In this document: in pieces, positions 49,501 through 59,559 of the stretch
Layout of the letters: the number at the start of each line of letters is the position of its first letter
How positions within the stretch are numbered: the stretch's first letter is position 1
Program-made: the position numbers and the translations under genes
Notes under the pieces: model-generated
Told to the model about the DNA's origin: nothing
What the model saw: only the letters and a program-made list of their open reading frames with translations
Database searches by the model: none
Assembly (NCBI GenBank): GCA_008508345.1
Contig: QNGE01000751.1
Span: 167,538-231,537 of the forward strand
DNA: 64,000 bases
Source: Paragonimus westermani
Taxonomy: Eukaryota > Platyhelminthes > Trematoda > Plagiorchiida > Troglotrematidae
Direction of reading: 5' to 3'

Positions 49501-52500
49501 TGTTCAAAAAACTCGGGGTTTCAACTGGACTGTGAATGGAGTTCAGTTAGGTAAACTTTGGCAACCATTGTCTGGTTTCTAAGATCTTATTATGAGAACG
49601 GCAGTCGATTTCGCTGCAGCCAGCTCGCGCTGTGCGACTGGAACTGTTGTCTGAAATGTTGTGAACTAAACTAAAAGGGCCTGCTCTCGGTCAACCCGGC
49701 GGTCTACTTCGACAAAACATGTAAGTGGGGCTTCGGTCAACTTGCTTACAAGCTAGACAGGATGAAATTTTTATAGTTGTTTAAACAAAAGCACAGTCGT
49801 TCAACCTGCCTAATCTCCTGTACAACAACGAACTATATTAGTAACCTATCTTTATGTGGATTTCCGGAAGAATCATCACAAAAACTGACTGTCTTAACGC
49901 GTTTTTCTGGAACTCTTCAGTCAGTTATATCAGCCAGTAGTATTTTATTTCACTGCTTCCAATTTATATTTCTGATATATCACCTTAATTTTGAGGGACA
50001 CTCAATCATAATGGGTTGAAGCAATATAGACGAAAAAATGCTCATCGCTATCATTTCCAATGGCATACTGGATATTTTCGAAACAGTACTCAAAACATGC
50101 AACTAACGTTGTACTGGTTATAGCCATTCAGGTGTCACCCATGTCAAAAATTATTTTTTCAAAAAGAATCACCAACAAATGTTTATTCCACATGAAATTC
50201 ACTGGAAGCTAGTGCATACATTTCTGTATTTCAGTCACACTGGCATTATCAGAACAAGAAAAGTCATCGACCGGGAAAGGATACAACAAATATCGTTTGT
50301 TGTGGTTGCGCAGAATGAAAAACCAAAGTTCATGTCAAACATAAACGAAGTTACACCCGGCGGGATCCGGAAAGATCACGTATTTTACGACGAGGCCAGT
50401 GTCACTGTGGAAATAACTGACGAGAACGACAACGCCCCGGTGATGCTAGCGCGTGGAGAGGATCCTAAGTTGGCAAGCGGAGACGTTTCACCAGCTGTTG
50501 TAGACCTAACTTTTAAACGAACTGCAGAGGATAACATGAGCCCGTGTGTAGAGTTTCCATTTTACTTCGCGGATGCGGATGACGAAGCCAACGGTGCAAC
50601 TGAGGTTATGCTGGAAGCCAACCCATACTTCGAATTTCGTTTGGATAACACGTTGCTGTGCAGAATCAATGCAAACAGTCTACCCTTGGGTCAAATTAAC
50701 TTGTTTGTCGTTCTCCAAGACCGTCCAATTGACATCTCAAAGAGGCTCAAACGTAGATATACAGTTCGTGTACATGTTGTACAAGAGAGGGTAGCAGAAT
50801 CAGCTACCACTTTGGTTCGTTCAGGCCAAGAAAGTATTCATCATGAGCTACCGTACGGTAGACATCTCTTAAAATCACCTATGGATAAGCCAACGGAAAA
50901 GCATATCGAAAGTGAGGATTTAATTAAGCGTCCCCAGTGGCGTTTAAAGAACGCTCCTGACAAATTGATTCCTAACGGTAAACTCATAACAGAAAACTCA
51001 TCGTATGCAAATACATCAGTGACCATTGTGGCTATTTTAGTAACCGTATCTGCTGTTCTTTGCCTACTGTTGCTGTGTGTGGTCTTCGTTCTAAGAAGAA
51101 TTGCAATTCACGATGGTCGACAGAGGCAGGGTAAGACAAACTGATGTGCATTTATGCCCTGTAAGGAGTGTTCACATGAATTACACTGTGATGACGGATA
51201 GTAGTTCCTTTTATTTCGAATACCCAGTAATCGCTAATCGAAACAATAGATTCCGTTTCACGAATGCGAGACTATTCAATTTTACAATGAGCTGTTAAAA
51301 CACAACCGTCCTCTCAGTCGAAACTGTTAAATTGTTTGTTCTAACATGCGCTATCTTGTACAGTTTTCCAAATCCACTTAAAGTTACTACAATGTCAATA
51401 ATTTTTGCATCTTTCTGATGGAAAATTCAGGATTACTTCATCGTGCAGCACTTCTTTGTAAGAAAGTCTTAAACGTTTGACCGGACAGTAATGAAAGAAG
51501 ACACGATAATATACTGTAGCTTGTGACAAATGATGACCGAACAATAACCGATTATGAAGAGCAAACATGTAACAGTTTATGTTCAGAATGCTCACTTGAG
51601 TTGACAACTTAACTGAGCTTTGTTGGCTAAGGAGCATAAATGAACGGTGCATGAACACTGAATTTATTTCAGATATTCCAGAATGCCTTCTGATCCAGTC
51701 GTCCATTTTGGCATTTCTGGCCACATCACACGACGGAGATTCACCAGATTTGATTGCTAGGTATTTACACAGATAAAAGGCCTCAACACACTTTGTTCTT
51801 TCATGCCACAGAGCCGAGTCTCGTGAAAGTTTCGCTGATGTTTTCAATCAACTAAGTCAACTCGTCGTTTTGTTTATAAACCATCTTGTCAAAGATATTG
51901 TGGCACCTTCAGATTGTTGTGATGTGCCAACAAACAACTGGTGATAAGCTCCAGCATACGCCTGCATAAATTTAATCACTTTTTGCATCTTGCGCCTTCT
52001 CTACTAACCCGGCTGTGTGAGCAATAGTTCCGAATGCTCAAAATTTTAATCTGGTACACCATTCTCTTGAAGAGATTCAAAAATATTTTGGATAGCGATT
52101 CTGTCAACGTACTTGTATAAGGTATTCTTACAGGTGACTCGACCTTTAGTCAGTCTGGTCGTCATACTTAGGTAGTGTCGATTTCAGAGCATACCATGTA
52201 GTCTATCATTTATTATCTTTATCGGTTTTGCAGATTTCTTTTGCGAAATAATCAGAAAGGAAGAGGTATATTCGATTAATCACAATAGAAGTCGATATAG
52301 TTGGCTTACACGATGGTTTAATTAAGGGAGGGTATAATGAGTGACAAAAGTCACCGAGGGAGACTGAACCGGTGAGTGAATGCGCATTTCGATAATAAAT
52401 AGAAGAGTAACAATGCATAGAGAGTTGAAGTGAACCTCTGCATGATTCTGAAGTCAGCCATCCAGGATAACAATAATTTGCTACTAACTGTTCGCGAGCG

Positions 52501-55500
52501 TACGACTGTGTTTTCATGGGTCGAAATATAATACTGTGAGAAGTGCCTTCCTCGCTTGGCTGCATATCTGATGTTTCTACTAGAAAGTCGCTTTTGATTC
52601 TGGTGACTGTCTTTTATCAAGAAAGGAGGACAGCAAATGCTTTTATGACAAAACATGAAAGATTGGTTTACATTTGTTTGAAGGCTATTAGCTTTCATAA
52701 ACCGTTTGCTCTAAAAAGACGAATGTCAGTAAGTTCGGATGCTGGACGTCCTAAGTTCCAGAGGCAGAGTATTAATATGGAAAACATTTGTATCGCTATT
52801 CACGACTGTCTCTGATACACGTCTTATATTCTGGCATTGTATCTGGTTGGCGAACAGTGGACTGATGAAAGGCCAATTAAATTCAGCATTCCCTCATCAT
52901 CCATATTCAAGACCATACCCAAGACCTGTGAGTAATAATCACCATAATAGCCCAGACATATCTACTCAGAGAATCAGTGGTGGTTCAGAAATATGTGTCA
53001 GTTGCCTTCCTCAGCTGTTTCACTGTACCTTTCGTCATAGTTATGCAATAGCTAGCTTTGTAATAGGAGATATCAGTAGTGGCAGCACATACAGATTCGT
53101 TGTGTTGCCAAAATAAGTAGCCAAGCAGTATCCAAGTAGTGGTAGACCAAGGTAAAAGATTTCCAGCCCAATGTTTCATGATCACTGACCGACGAATCTG
53201 TAGCTACTTGAGAACTAGTTTATTTTGTTGTTTTTCAACACATTTGAACATTGTAAAGGAAAATGGATGAAAATAGTAATAGTTCCTAAATTCACACGTC
53301 TAAACAGTGTATGTTTGTCACCATATATCACTAGCGTAATGCTCATTTATCAATTGTTTTTTGCACAAGAGAAAAAACTGATAAACATGTGCCAGTACCT
53401 TAGTGGTATTTGATAAACCATGGGATGTAAAAGGATTTCTTTCATAATTAATTAATGAATTAGGGATACTCGTCCTTACTTGTTACCTTAGCTACTATGA
53501 TAGGATAGCGTAGAGTGGTTCATGTAAATATGTTTTACTCTGTTATCGCTTTGCAGTGTCATACCATAATCAGCCTCGAAAAAACTCGAGAGTTTGCAGT
53601 CCCATGTTGCCATGGTTCTAACCACTCTTTCGACGAATATTTACCACCTACTACAGTAGTTAAACAATTTTATGATACAATACGAAGTTTCGCTGCATTA
53701 TTTTTGGTGTCGACCACTATAAATTTCAGCAAGTATTACGCTGAAAGAGACTTCAGACTTTTCCTCTTACTTCGGTTAAAGTGATCAATCGATCTTTAAT
53801 ATTTCAAAAAATGCACACAAGTGATTTTCCAGGGTATACCTTATAATTAGTTTTCTTTTTTAAAGGATGTTTTGAGTGTGTAATCTTTAAGTCCGTCGCA
53901 TGTGTTGACGCGTTCCAGTAATTCGATCTGACGGCAATTTCTAAGCACCAAACAGATTTGTTAGCAAATTTTTAGCGTGCGCGTTTCAACTGCACATTGT
54001 TGTGAATCGTTGGATGTGTTAACGTTTTAACAGAATCCAAATGTCGGCCTATTGAAAACTCGTTTAACAGGTGGACGCTCAGCCCAGTTTCGCAACTCAG
54101 CTGGTAGAAGACAGGTTACATTGGACATACGGTTCGGTCGTTGATTTGAACCTAGTCAAAGACTGGATTTTCACAATTGGAGTTCTTCATAATTAACATA
54201 ATTCTCACCTTACCTGTGAAGCAACTTAATTACTCAATGGTAGCCCTTAGGGGTGCCGTTGTTAACCGTCCCAAATAGATATGCCGCAACAATGAAGAGT
54301 GGTACGTTGGGTATCACAGACACAGTGAGGCGTTCGGCCAACTGAATCGTTGTGTGGAATTTTCACTCAGTGAATCTTCGAATTAAAGCTAATGAATTGT
54401 ACGCTCCACGATACCTTGTGTCCTTTTTTACTGTCTCCATTCCAAACGAGACCAGTTTATTTCAGCTGTGGGCCTCTCCATGGCTGACAGTATATCACAA
54501 GACACTAGTAAAAACTGAAAAGTTTCATGACCATTAGTATCATTATAGTCTTTACAAATGAATTATCATGTAACTAGGAAAGTCCGTTAGTAAAGCGGCG
54601 GGGATTTCTACCTGAGTAGTTTCATTCCACTTGCTATCGTACCACTTATTGGCTAATTCGACCAGCGTAACTTTTACATACGCCGCCAACTTCGTGGAAG
54701 GCCAATATTTGCTACGAGCTGTTTAAATGACACCGACCATAGAATGTGAACCCACTAACCACCAAGTTCTAGGACTAAACGTTCGGATGCAAATCGTTCG
54801 CAAGTTCCTCTGGTTTACAGTATTTTTTCTGAACTCCTTCTTCTCAGACGTGTTCGCTTTTCATTCGTTTGAAATTGCATCATAACATTTCGTCTGACGT
54901 TATGAAGTTAATGCGGTCGCCGCCATATCAGGGAGTACGCTAACTAGTTATTCTTCCAAAACTAACCCTGTAACGGTATTTGTCTTCATTTATTCGGGGA
55001 CACGTTGCTGCAAATTATATTGCAGACACAGTTTTGGCTCTGCTATATGAAGAGGCATCCGAAAATGATTGTTACCCGGCTTTTTTATCCCCTGAGTTTC
55101 TTTCTTTATATGCCGTTGCTATAATTTCTTAACAGCTACATACTATAAGACATGCTTATGTATGTGTTTCGTGAACCTATTCAAGTCCGACACCTCGAAG
55201 CTCCCAAAATCCACGACCAAACTGCTTCCGCCACAGATTACCTCGACAACGCCGAAGTATGTTACCTGACGCACAAGACACTCAACAGAAACCAACAAGG
55301 AGAATCCGACAGAAATTCAACAGTAGGTTGAGCAAAAAATCTAGAAAATGTTTTTGTTGCATTTATCGTTAGCATTAACGGAATAAGACATTTTTATGTT
55401 CAAGAGGTGTTTAGTTGAACTGTGATTCAGTGACCTTTCTGATAAGTAAGGTAAAATCACTATGCACCAAAAATAATCACATATAAGCAGTCGCCTACTT

Positions 55501-58500
55501 TTGCTTGCAGTTGGTGCAAAGGTCAGCTGAGGCAGTAGGTAGTGGCTGTCTCATCAAGTTCAATTAGTTAGTACATTTTAAGAGCTCTTTACTGGTTTGA
55601 AACACTTTTTAAACTGAGAAAGGAGTCTGCGATAACCCATCGATTTTTAGTGGTTGTGCTATGGACTTATGGTGCAGCTCAATTCGGTCTACGTGATCAG
55701 TGTTACTACTGGTCTGAAACATTCTCAATTCATCAGACAAGCATCATATCACCCGCAACTCTGGACATTCATTACGCTGACAAAGCCGAAAACGTTTCTA
55801 GTTGATCTTTGACGATAATAAAGACCACAGTATTTCAGTTTTAACCGTACTCAGGTTTGTCTAATTGTCGCGGTAATTTTTCACAGTCTTTCTTCACGTC
55901 GATAGAGATTGTGCAACGTGTAGTATGCTGATACTTAAGTTTATTGCTTGACCTTATTCTTGAACGCCACAGGCTTGAGGGATCGTGGTTTACATAGACA
56001 GTTAGTGAAATGGACAACAGACATTTGTGAGCTTTTTGATGAGGATTGCTTTGCTGCGCAACTTGATCCGAGGTCTTGTGAGTGGCAGCAAAATAAACTT
56101 CATTCCTTAGTTCACTTATGGGCCACACTGCATCAATCATTCCCCCGTTACGCGTGGGCATAGTGTGTGATCCAGGCTGGGGTCGATCGATCTAAAATCT
56201 TGTCAATCTAGGTCATTATAATGACCTTTGAACCAACTTGTCAGGCTCGCATGCGGTGTTTTGTAAATTGAATCTAATGAACGGCCTGAGACAACGCGCT
56301 GTTCCTTCTTCATCGGATGAATTTAATCTGAACTATTGACATTATTTAGCTACACAAATACTGTACAACGCAATATTCATGCTTCTCTACATCAAGCGGT
56401 CCAAAATTGCTTTGCTCTCCTCGCTGCCTACATCGCAGATAGCCCACTTTCAAAGAAGGACACAGGCAAAAGTCTTCTAAGAACCCATCATTGTTAGATA
56501 GGACAGTCTGGATCGGGCGTTTCGTTGTGACTCCCGGAATTTGAATTGATCATTTCGCAACTCAGCTACGTCCGCTAAAATCCAGGGGATTACTTGTGAG
56601 CATTTTCGTAATAATTCGAGCATTTATGTTTGAGCCGAGCCAAGAGCAAATGTATAACTTAATACAGTTTATACAGTTATTTAAAAATTTTGTTTATGGG
56701 AGAGCTTTTTCATTATTCTGTTGCTCTTCTCGATTGATTTAGTTTCTGCCGCGAACCCACCCGTGAAAGGTGGCCAAAACCCGTCTATTAAACATGCATC
56801 ACCTAGTCATCTCTCATATGCCTGCATGTGTCCGCAACTTGAATCCACATATGTACAAATGGAGAGGGCTTTTACCAAGGCTAGGCTGCAGGAAAGTGCC
56901 TTTCACTATTGAAATAAATGATACCAGGTTAGCCGTGATAAAAAATTCTGTTATGCAGTGCGTGTTAAAAATTAGATTCAACCGAAATAATCGGTTTACA
57001 CATGGCGATTTTGTTAAGGGTTCACACAATTCTGTTTGAACTGGTTTCACGTAGGCGTTGGAGAAATAGTCAATTGAAAATGAAACATGGAGAAGGTTTT
57101 GTAGTTCTTTACGTTTTCTCTGAATTATACAATTTATCATAGATGTGAAATGGTATTGCATCCTTCGGCGATTATTTTCAAACTGATTATCTGTAGCCGA
57201 ATTGGTTAAACTCAGTAGGTGTTGATTTCGAAACACATATTATGACCAAACAGTGTTCAGCAGAACACAGAGTAGGCGTCTACGATCTAACGTGTCCCAA
57301 TTAGAACGTCTTCCATAAAGTTAATCACTTCAATTTCGATCCAGCTAACGGGATCTGGCCAAACGTTCAAAGTAGTATTATCCGGGATTTCACCAATCGT
57401 AAGCCGTAGGAACGTCGGTCGGTTGGTGAATGTTTCTCTTTGTGAGAATAAAGTACTCAAGAAAATTTTTGTTGGCCTTCCTCTAAGAATCGATGCAAAT
57501 TTGATCTCGTCGTGCAAAGGAACGTATTCACGCATGTTCGATTTTCCAGAAGGTTCCATACGTAAATCCAACTAGCAATAAAAATCAACTAAGAGCACTT
57601 CGTTTACCGCAACAAAGCCTTATGTAATTGGGCGGTGTGGTTTAATTCAAGAAGATTTCTGAGGTACCAATTCGAACGTGTCTTCCACCTACTTAGGGAA
57701 AATAGCAAACGAACGTGCAAAATCTCACCACAGAACACTGTCGAGTTGCTGTTTCTGTCCTTCAATGTTTTCAACAGTATGTGCAAAATGTTGAAATATC
57801 TGTCCGAGAAAACTAGTTGAAAGTAATTTCACTACCCAACCATTGAAATTCCCGTCGTTGATTGCCGGATTTGTTTGGGGAGGCCAGTGTTGCATGGATA
57901 TGTCCAAAATGACAAACTAATCCCGTGCATGCGATCCAATTTGTTTTGAGCGCATAGACGGATTAAATGGGATTTTCGAACACAAATTTGGATGCAAAAC
58001 GCCAGTCGTATATGCGATAAACAACGACAAAATATTTAATCGGAAATGGGCTTTTTGCATCAAATAGCATCAGCGTCTATTTACATTTAGCTTTGACATA
58101 TCTGGAATGCTGCATATTAAATGTTTGCCAGTTGTAACAAGCAGTTCTAAACGTGCAAATTCTAATTCTCTTTTCTGCGTCCACTTTTCTTGCAAGTTTT
58201 AATCGGTCACTTTGCCGTGTATTTTAATCACCATAACCAAATGGTTCAATTCCGTATTTTCAGCCGAAAACACAGGAATACTGTCCGCTACGACCACCAC
58301 TCAGCCAGGTTGGTTCCCAGCTTCTGTTGGAAAATGAATCTTACCGTACACTATTCGTTCCACGTTCATTCACCTACAGCGACCAGTGTATCGAAAACTG
58401 CATAGCAACAACCGTTCCAGTTTCAAGTGGCGCAAGAACGGTACTTAACCGTAACAAACTATTTGTCCCGGAATCAACGGATCAAAATGATTTTGGTTCA

Positions 58501-58983
58501 GCCAGAGATATAACATTTTTGAGCCAACGCACACCCATTCCGATTGTTAAATCTGAGCACAATGCATTCGGTCTGTCAAATAATATAGAGAAGCCTATCA
58601 AAGGAATCAAACATATTCCTGGCAATTTGATAAATGTTTGTCCCGTCAACGAAGGGTATGATGCCATTTGTATCACTGGTGACCGAAAGAATGATTTCAC
58701 CGAGAAGAATATCACACTCCTATCTGATAACGAATCTGTGTCCAAGGCGAATGATTCTAACACAAAGAATAGAACAAAATTTTCGGCGAACCGGACAATG
58801 CTGAATAACAAGCAAATGCTGGGTGACCCCGTTTCATACACAGTAGAAAATGTGGTGAATATGAGGAAGTGTTCTGTTGATCATCCTATTAAACGCCAAC
58901 AAAGAAGAAATTATCCTATCAACCCACTGGATTCTGCCAAAGACGAATTACCTCACCCTCAAAAACATACCACTTTTGTATAG
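39559..58983 (+). CDS. Protocadherin-like cell-adhesion receptor (six coding exons)
   Basis: Joined exons 39559-40569, 41998-43251, 46927-47126, 50235-51130, 52887-52927 and 58264-58983 give 1373 residues. Features in order are a signal peptide (1 to about 21), seven EC repeats, a membrane helix (about 1082-1108) and a cytoplasmic tail (about 1109-1373). Calcium-linker motifs stand at 183 (DVNDHSP), 340 (DENDNPP), 455 (NVNDQAP), 583 (DVNDNDP), 758 (DENDNPP) and 884 (DENDNAP). EC1 has the protocadherin-style DRETIC followed by further cysteines. Such proteins sit in the plasma membrane and bind cells together through calcium-dependent EC contacts. The tail ends TTFV, a class I PDZ-ligand pattern. 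The ATG follows an in-frame TAG at 39547-39549. Seven EC repeats resemble delta-1 protocadherins, but orthology is not claimed. All splice phases agree. Exon 5 is a microexon and intron 2 has a GC donor. Confidence 0.9.
40570..41997 (+). other. Protocadherin intron 1 (1428 bases, phase 0)
   Basis: GT-AG intron, gtaagc to tcctgcag, with a pyrimidine-rich acceptor tract. It contains only short random frames, the longest about 97 codons at 40943-41236. I see no repeat in it. Confidence 0.85.
41998..43251 (+). CDS. Protocadherin exon 2: end of EC2, EC3-EC4, most of EC5
   Basis: Encodes residues 338-755 and opens exactly with VLDENDNPPVF. EC3 follows with NENEAG, DADNNGRV and LLAVDQGRS. EC4 comes next, with LDRE at 548-551 but a poorly kept N-terminal half. 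EC5 has DRDAGQNALIHY and VDSISGQIRTRSALDCE, where DRE is replaced by DCE. A 181-codon frame on the opposite strand (42655-43200) is a shadow of this exon. The exon ends TTQVTVE in phase 0 and uses a GC donor (gag|gcaagt). Confidence 0.93.
43252..46926 (+). other. Protocadherin intron 2 (3675 bases, GC-AG)
   Basis: Starts gcaagt and ends ttatcttttttctgcag. It carries a decayed Penelope-like element in antisense orientation at about 44946-45880. GC-richer sequence at about 46500-46800 does not look coding and may be another old repeat. Reading through the donor hits an in-frame stop at 43327, so the intron must be removed. Confidence 0.8.
44946..45880 (-). mobile_element. Degenerate Penelope-like retroelement, antisense in intron 2
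   Basis: Read on the minus strand from 45880 downward, the pieces follow the order of the 3' half of a Penelope-like ORF. First comes the end of the reverse transcriptase (FTLEAERND, a stop, then LLDVLIQRRADGSTQRK and ETWNGQYIHFSS). Then comes RQKRSLINCMTNRAMRICTS, then the linker FSSLPFTGDTFAQTITKRL and LCLRLKDKVPASATFFCV. Last is a GIY-YIG region (ACSCGT, a stop, VSRTTMRLSKSIRGHNPAW, then SAIVAHLVETDH). Stops interrupt the frame after FFCV and at the tyrosine of the YVG-type motif. At least one frameshift lies near 45575. The copy is dead. Its sequence differs clearly from the fragment at 32 kb, so it is a separate lineage. Confidence 0.75.
46927..47126 (+). CDS. Protocadherin exon 3: EC5-EC6 linker and first half of EC6
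   Basis: Encodes residues 756-821 and two bases of codon 822. It opens with VRDENDNPPVL in the same register as exon 2, then FKISEAHPRHSRVGQINSTDAD and ENRLTVYALRD. The donor gtacgt at 47127 leaves phase 2, which fits exon 4 exactly (GC plus T, alanine). Without splicing, the frame stops about 25 bases later. Confidence 0.9.
47127..50234 (+). other. Protocadherin intron 3 (3108 bases, phase 2)
   Basis: GT-AG intron, gtacgt to tttctgtatttcag. A GC-richer block at about 47510-47770 may be an old repeat, but I find no coding motif in it. Remaining frames are short. Confidence 0.8.
50235..51130 (+). CDS. Protocadherin exon 4: end of EC6, EC7, membrane helix
   Basis: Encodes the end of codon 822 through the first base of codon 1121. 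EC6 closes with HTGIIRTRKVIDRE and VEITDENDNAPVM. EC7 (about 892-1004) is degenerate. It keeps ADADDEANGA and a C-terminal VRVHVV strand, but no calcium linker follows, as expected for the membrane-proximal repeat. A stalk of about 75 residues leads to the helix SVTIVAILVTVSAVLCLLLL (continuing CVVFVL). The basic stop-transfer residues RR follow. The donor agg|gtaaga ends the exon in phase 1. Unspliced, the frame adds only GKTN before a stop. Confidence 0.92.
51131..52886 (+). other. Protocadherin intron 4 (1756 bases, phase 1)
   Basis: GT-AG, from gtaaga to ccaattaaattcag. The acceptor tract is weak in pyrimidines. A 150-codon frame on the minus strand (51395-51847) shows no convincing domain. 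I find nothing else. Confidence 0.65.
52887..52927 (+). CDS. Protocadherin exon 5: 41-base microexon
   Basis: Enters in phase 1 and leaves in phase 0, which is exactly what is needed to join exon 4 to exon 6. It supplies the rest of an alanine codon and FPHHPYSRPYPRP. The donor cct|gtgagt is near consensus. The acceptor aattaaattcag is acceptable but pyrimidine-poor. The encoded stretch is proline-rich and continues smoothly into PKTQEYCPLRPPL from exon 6, with RPYPRPP across the junction matching a class I SH3-ligand pattern. No other single exon I found corrects the phase. Confidence 0.65.
54086..54184 (+). mobile_element. Degenerate tRNA-SINE in intron 5
   Basis: The stretch tcgcaactcagctggtaga matches the A-box half of the SINE family, gttgatttgaacctag the B-box arm, and gactggattttcacaattgg the start of the 3' body. 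All are in the right order and at about the right spacing. The middle has diverged heavily, so this is an old copy. Confidence 0.55.
57287..57574 (-). CDS. Coding-like antisense frame inside intron 5 (unidentified)
   Basis: On the minus strand an acceptor-like site (gatttttattgctag, at about 57589-57575) is followed by an open frame of about 95 codons ending in TAG at 57287. The peptide has an even amino-acid mix with few rare residues, for example RPTFLRLTIGEIPDNTTL and WPDPVSWIEIEVINFMEDVL. It reads more like real protein than the neighbouring random frames. I recognise no family and found no partner exon. It could be a terminal exon of a nested gene, a pseudogene, a retroelement remnant or chance. 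Confidence 0.25.
58264..58983 (+). CDS. Protocadherin exon 6: cytoplasmic tail and stop
   Basis: Encodes residues 1135-1373 and TAG at 58981-58983. The acceptor attccgtattttcag is good. The tail has no globular domain I recognise. It starts proline-rich (PLRPPLSQVG), is then rich in Ser, Thr, Asn and Lys, has a basic patch KRQQRR, and ends HPQKHTTFV. The last four residues fit the class I PDZ-ligand rule (S/T-x-hydrophobic at the C-terminus). An antisense frame of 119 codons (58482-58841) is a shadow. Confidence 0.85.
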   Translation, partial: PKTQEYCPLRPPLSQVGSQLLLENESYRTLFVPRSFTYSDQCIENCIATTVPVSSGARTVLNRNKLFVPESTDQNDFGSARDITFLSQRTPIPIVKSEHNAFGLSNNIEKPIKGIKHIPGNLINVCPVNEGYDAICITGDRKNDFTEKNITLLSDNESVSKANDSNTKNRTKFSANRTMLNNKQMLGDPVSYTVENVVNMRKCSVDHPIKRQQRRNYPINPLDSAKDELPHPQKHTTFV

Positions 58984-59313
58984 TGTCTCCCGAGCCGCCC
59001 TTGACGGCTGGTTAAAATAACAACTCGCTAGTCCTAGGGACTTCAGTTCAAAAATGTGATCAGGTTTGATGGGACATGGATGACGCTTAGACCTGATGGC
59101 CTCTTGTATACATTTGAATTACACTAAGATATCAGTTGCCTAACTAGAACATTTTTATGACATTGGACGCTGTTTAATTTATAAACAGAAGAAAACCTGC
59201 CAACCCGCCGACCATTTTGGCAAACACGTTCAAGACAGAGTTTATTAAAATGTTTGTTAAAAATGAAATCATACATATCTCTTTTGTTGTATTTAAGCAG
59301 AGGGTTAAATAAA
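58984..59313 (+). promoter_or_regulatory. Protocadherin 3' UTR with candidate poly(A) signal
   Basis: An AATAAA at 59308-59313 lies about 325 bases after the stop codon. A second one is at 59554-59559. Either could end the mRNA. The sequence is AT-rich, so both could be coincidental. Confidence 0.4.
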
Positions 59314-59559
59314 TGAAATGTTTTAATACTCAAACCTTCCAGTAGCCTGCATCAGCATTTCAACGGCGATTCGTATCAACGCAACTCGCACGGGATAAAG
59401 CTTTCGAGTTCAGAGCTATCCTTGCTGGACTGCAGTTGAGTCCTTTGCGACGATGAACAGGAACTACCTTCACCAAGCATAGCCCCAAGTTAAATTTCGA
59501 AAAGAACTTTCCTTATTCCTTCGGTACCCTGAAACCGCTAGGCGATATGCACCAATAAA

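Larger units (their letters stand above)
52928..58263 (+). other. Protocadherin intron 5 (5336 bases, phase 0)
   Basis: GT-AG, gtgagt to attccgtattttcag. It holds a decayed sense-oriented tRNA-SINE at 54086-54184 and a coding-like antisense frame at 57287-57574. Open frames at 55973-56163 (+) and 57635-57820 (+) look mildly coding-like. Their phases do not fit the protocadherin transcript and I cannot identify them. Confidence 0.7.

Noticed and set aside
51395..51847. 150-codon minus-strand frame in intron 4
   Set aside because: I considered a LINE reverse-transcriptase tail, but the resemblance is too vague. Frames this long occur by chance in a window of this size and composition.
52858..52927. 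Longer version of exon 5 using an upstream acceptor (70 bases)
   Set aside because: It would leave phase 2 and break the frame into exon 6. The 41-base version is the one that keeps phase.
55973..56163. Possible extra protocadherin exon (HRQLVKWTTDICELFDEDC)
   Set aside because: It has an acceptor-like start and a gtgagt donor inside. Its phase (1 in, 1 out) cannot follow the microexon, and the sequence does not resemble a protocadherin tail.
56814..57236. 140-codon minus-strand frame in intron 5
   Set aside because: No recognisable motif, and an unrelated plus-strand frame of 89 codons overlaps it. Consistent with chance.
58482..58841. 119-codon open frame on the minus strand
   Set aside because: Antisense shadow of the protocadherin tail exon, with no motif of its own.
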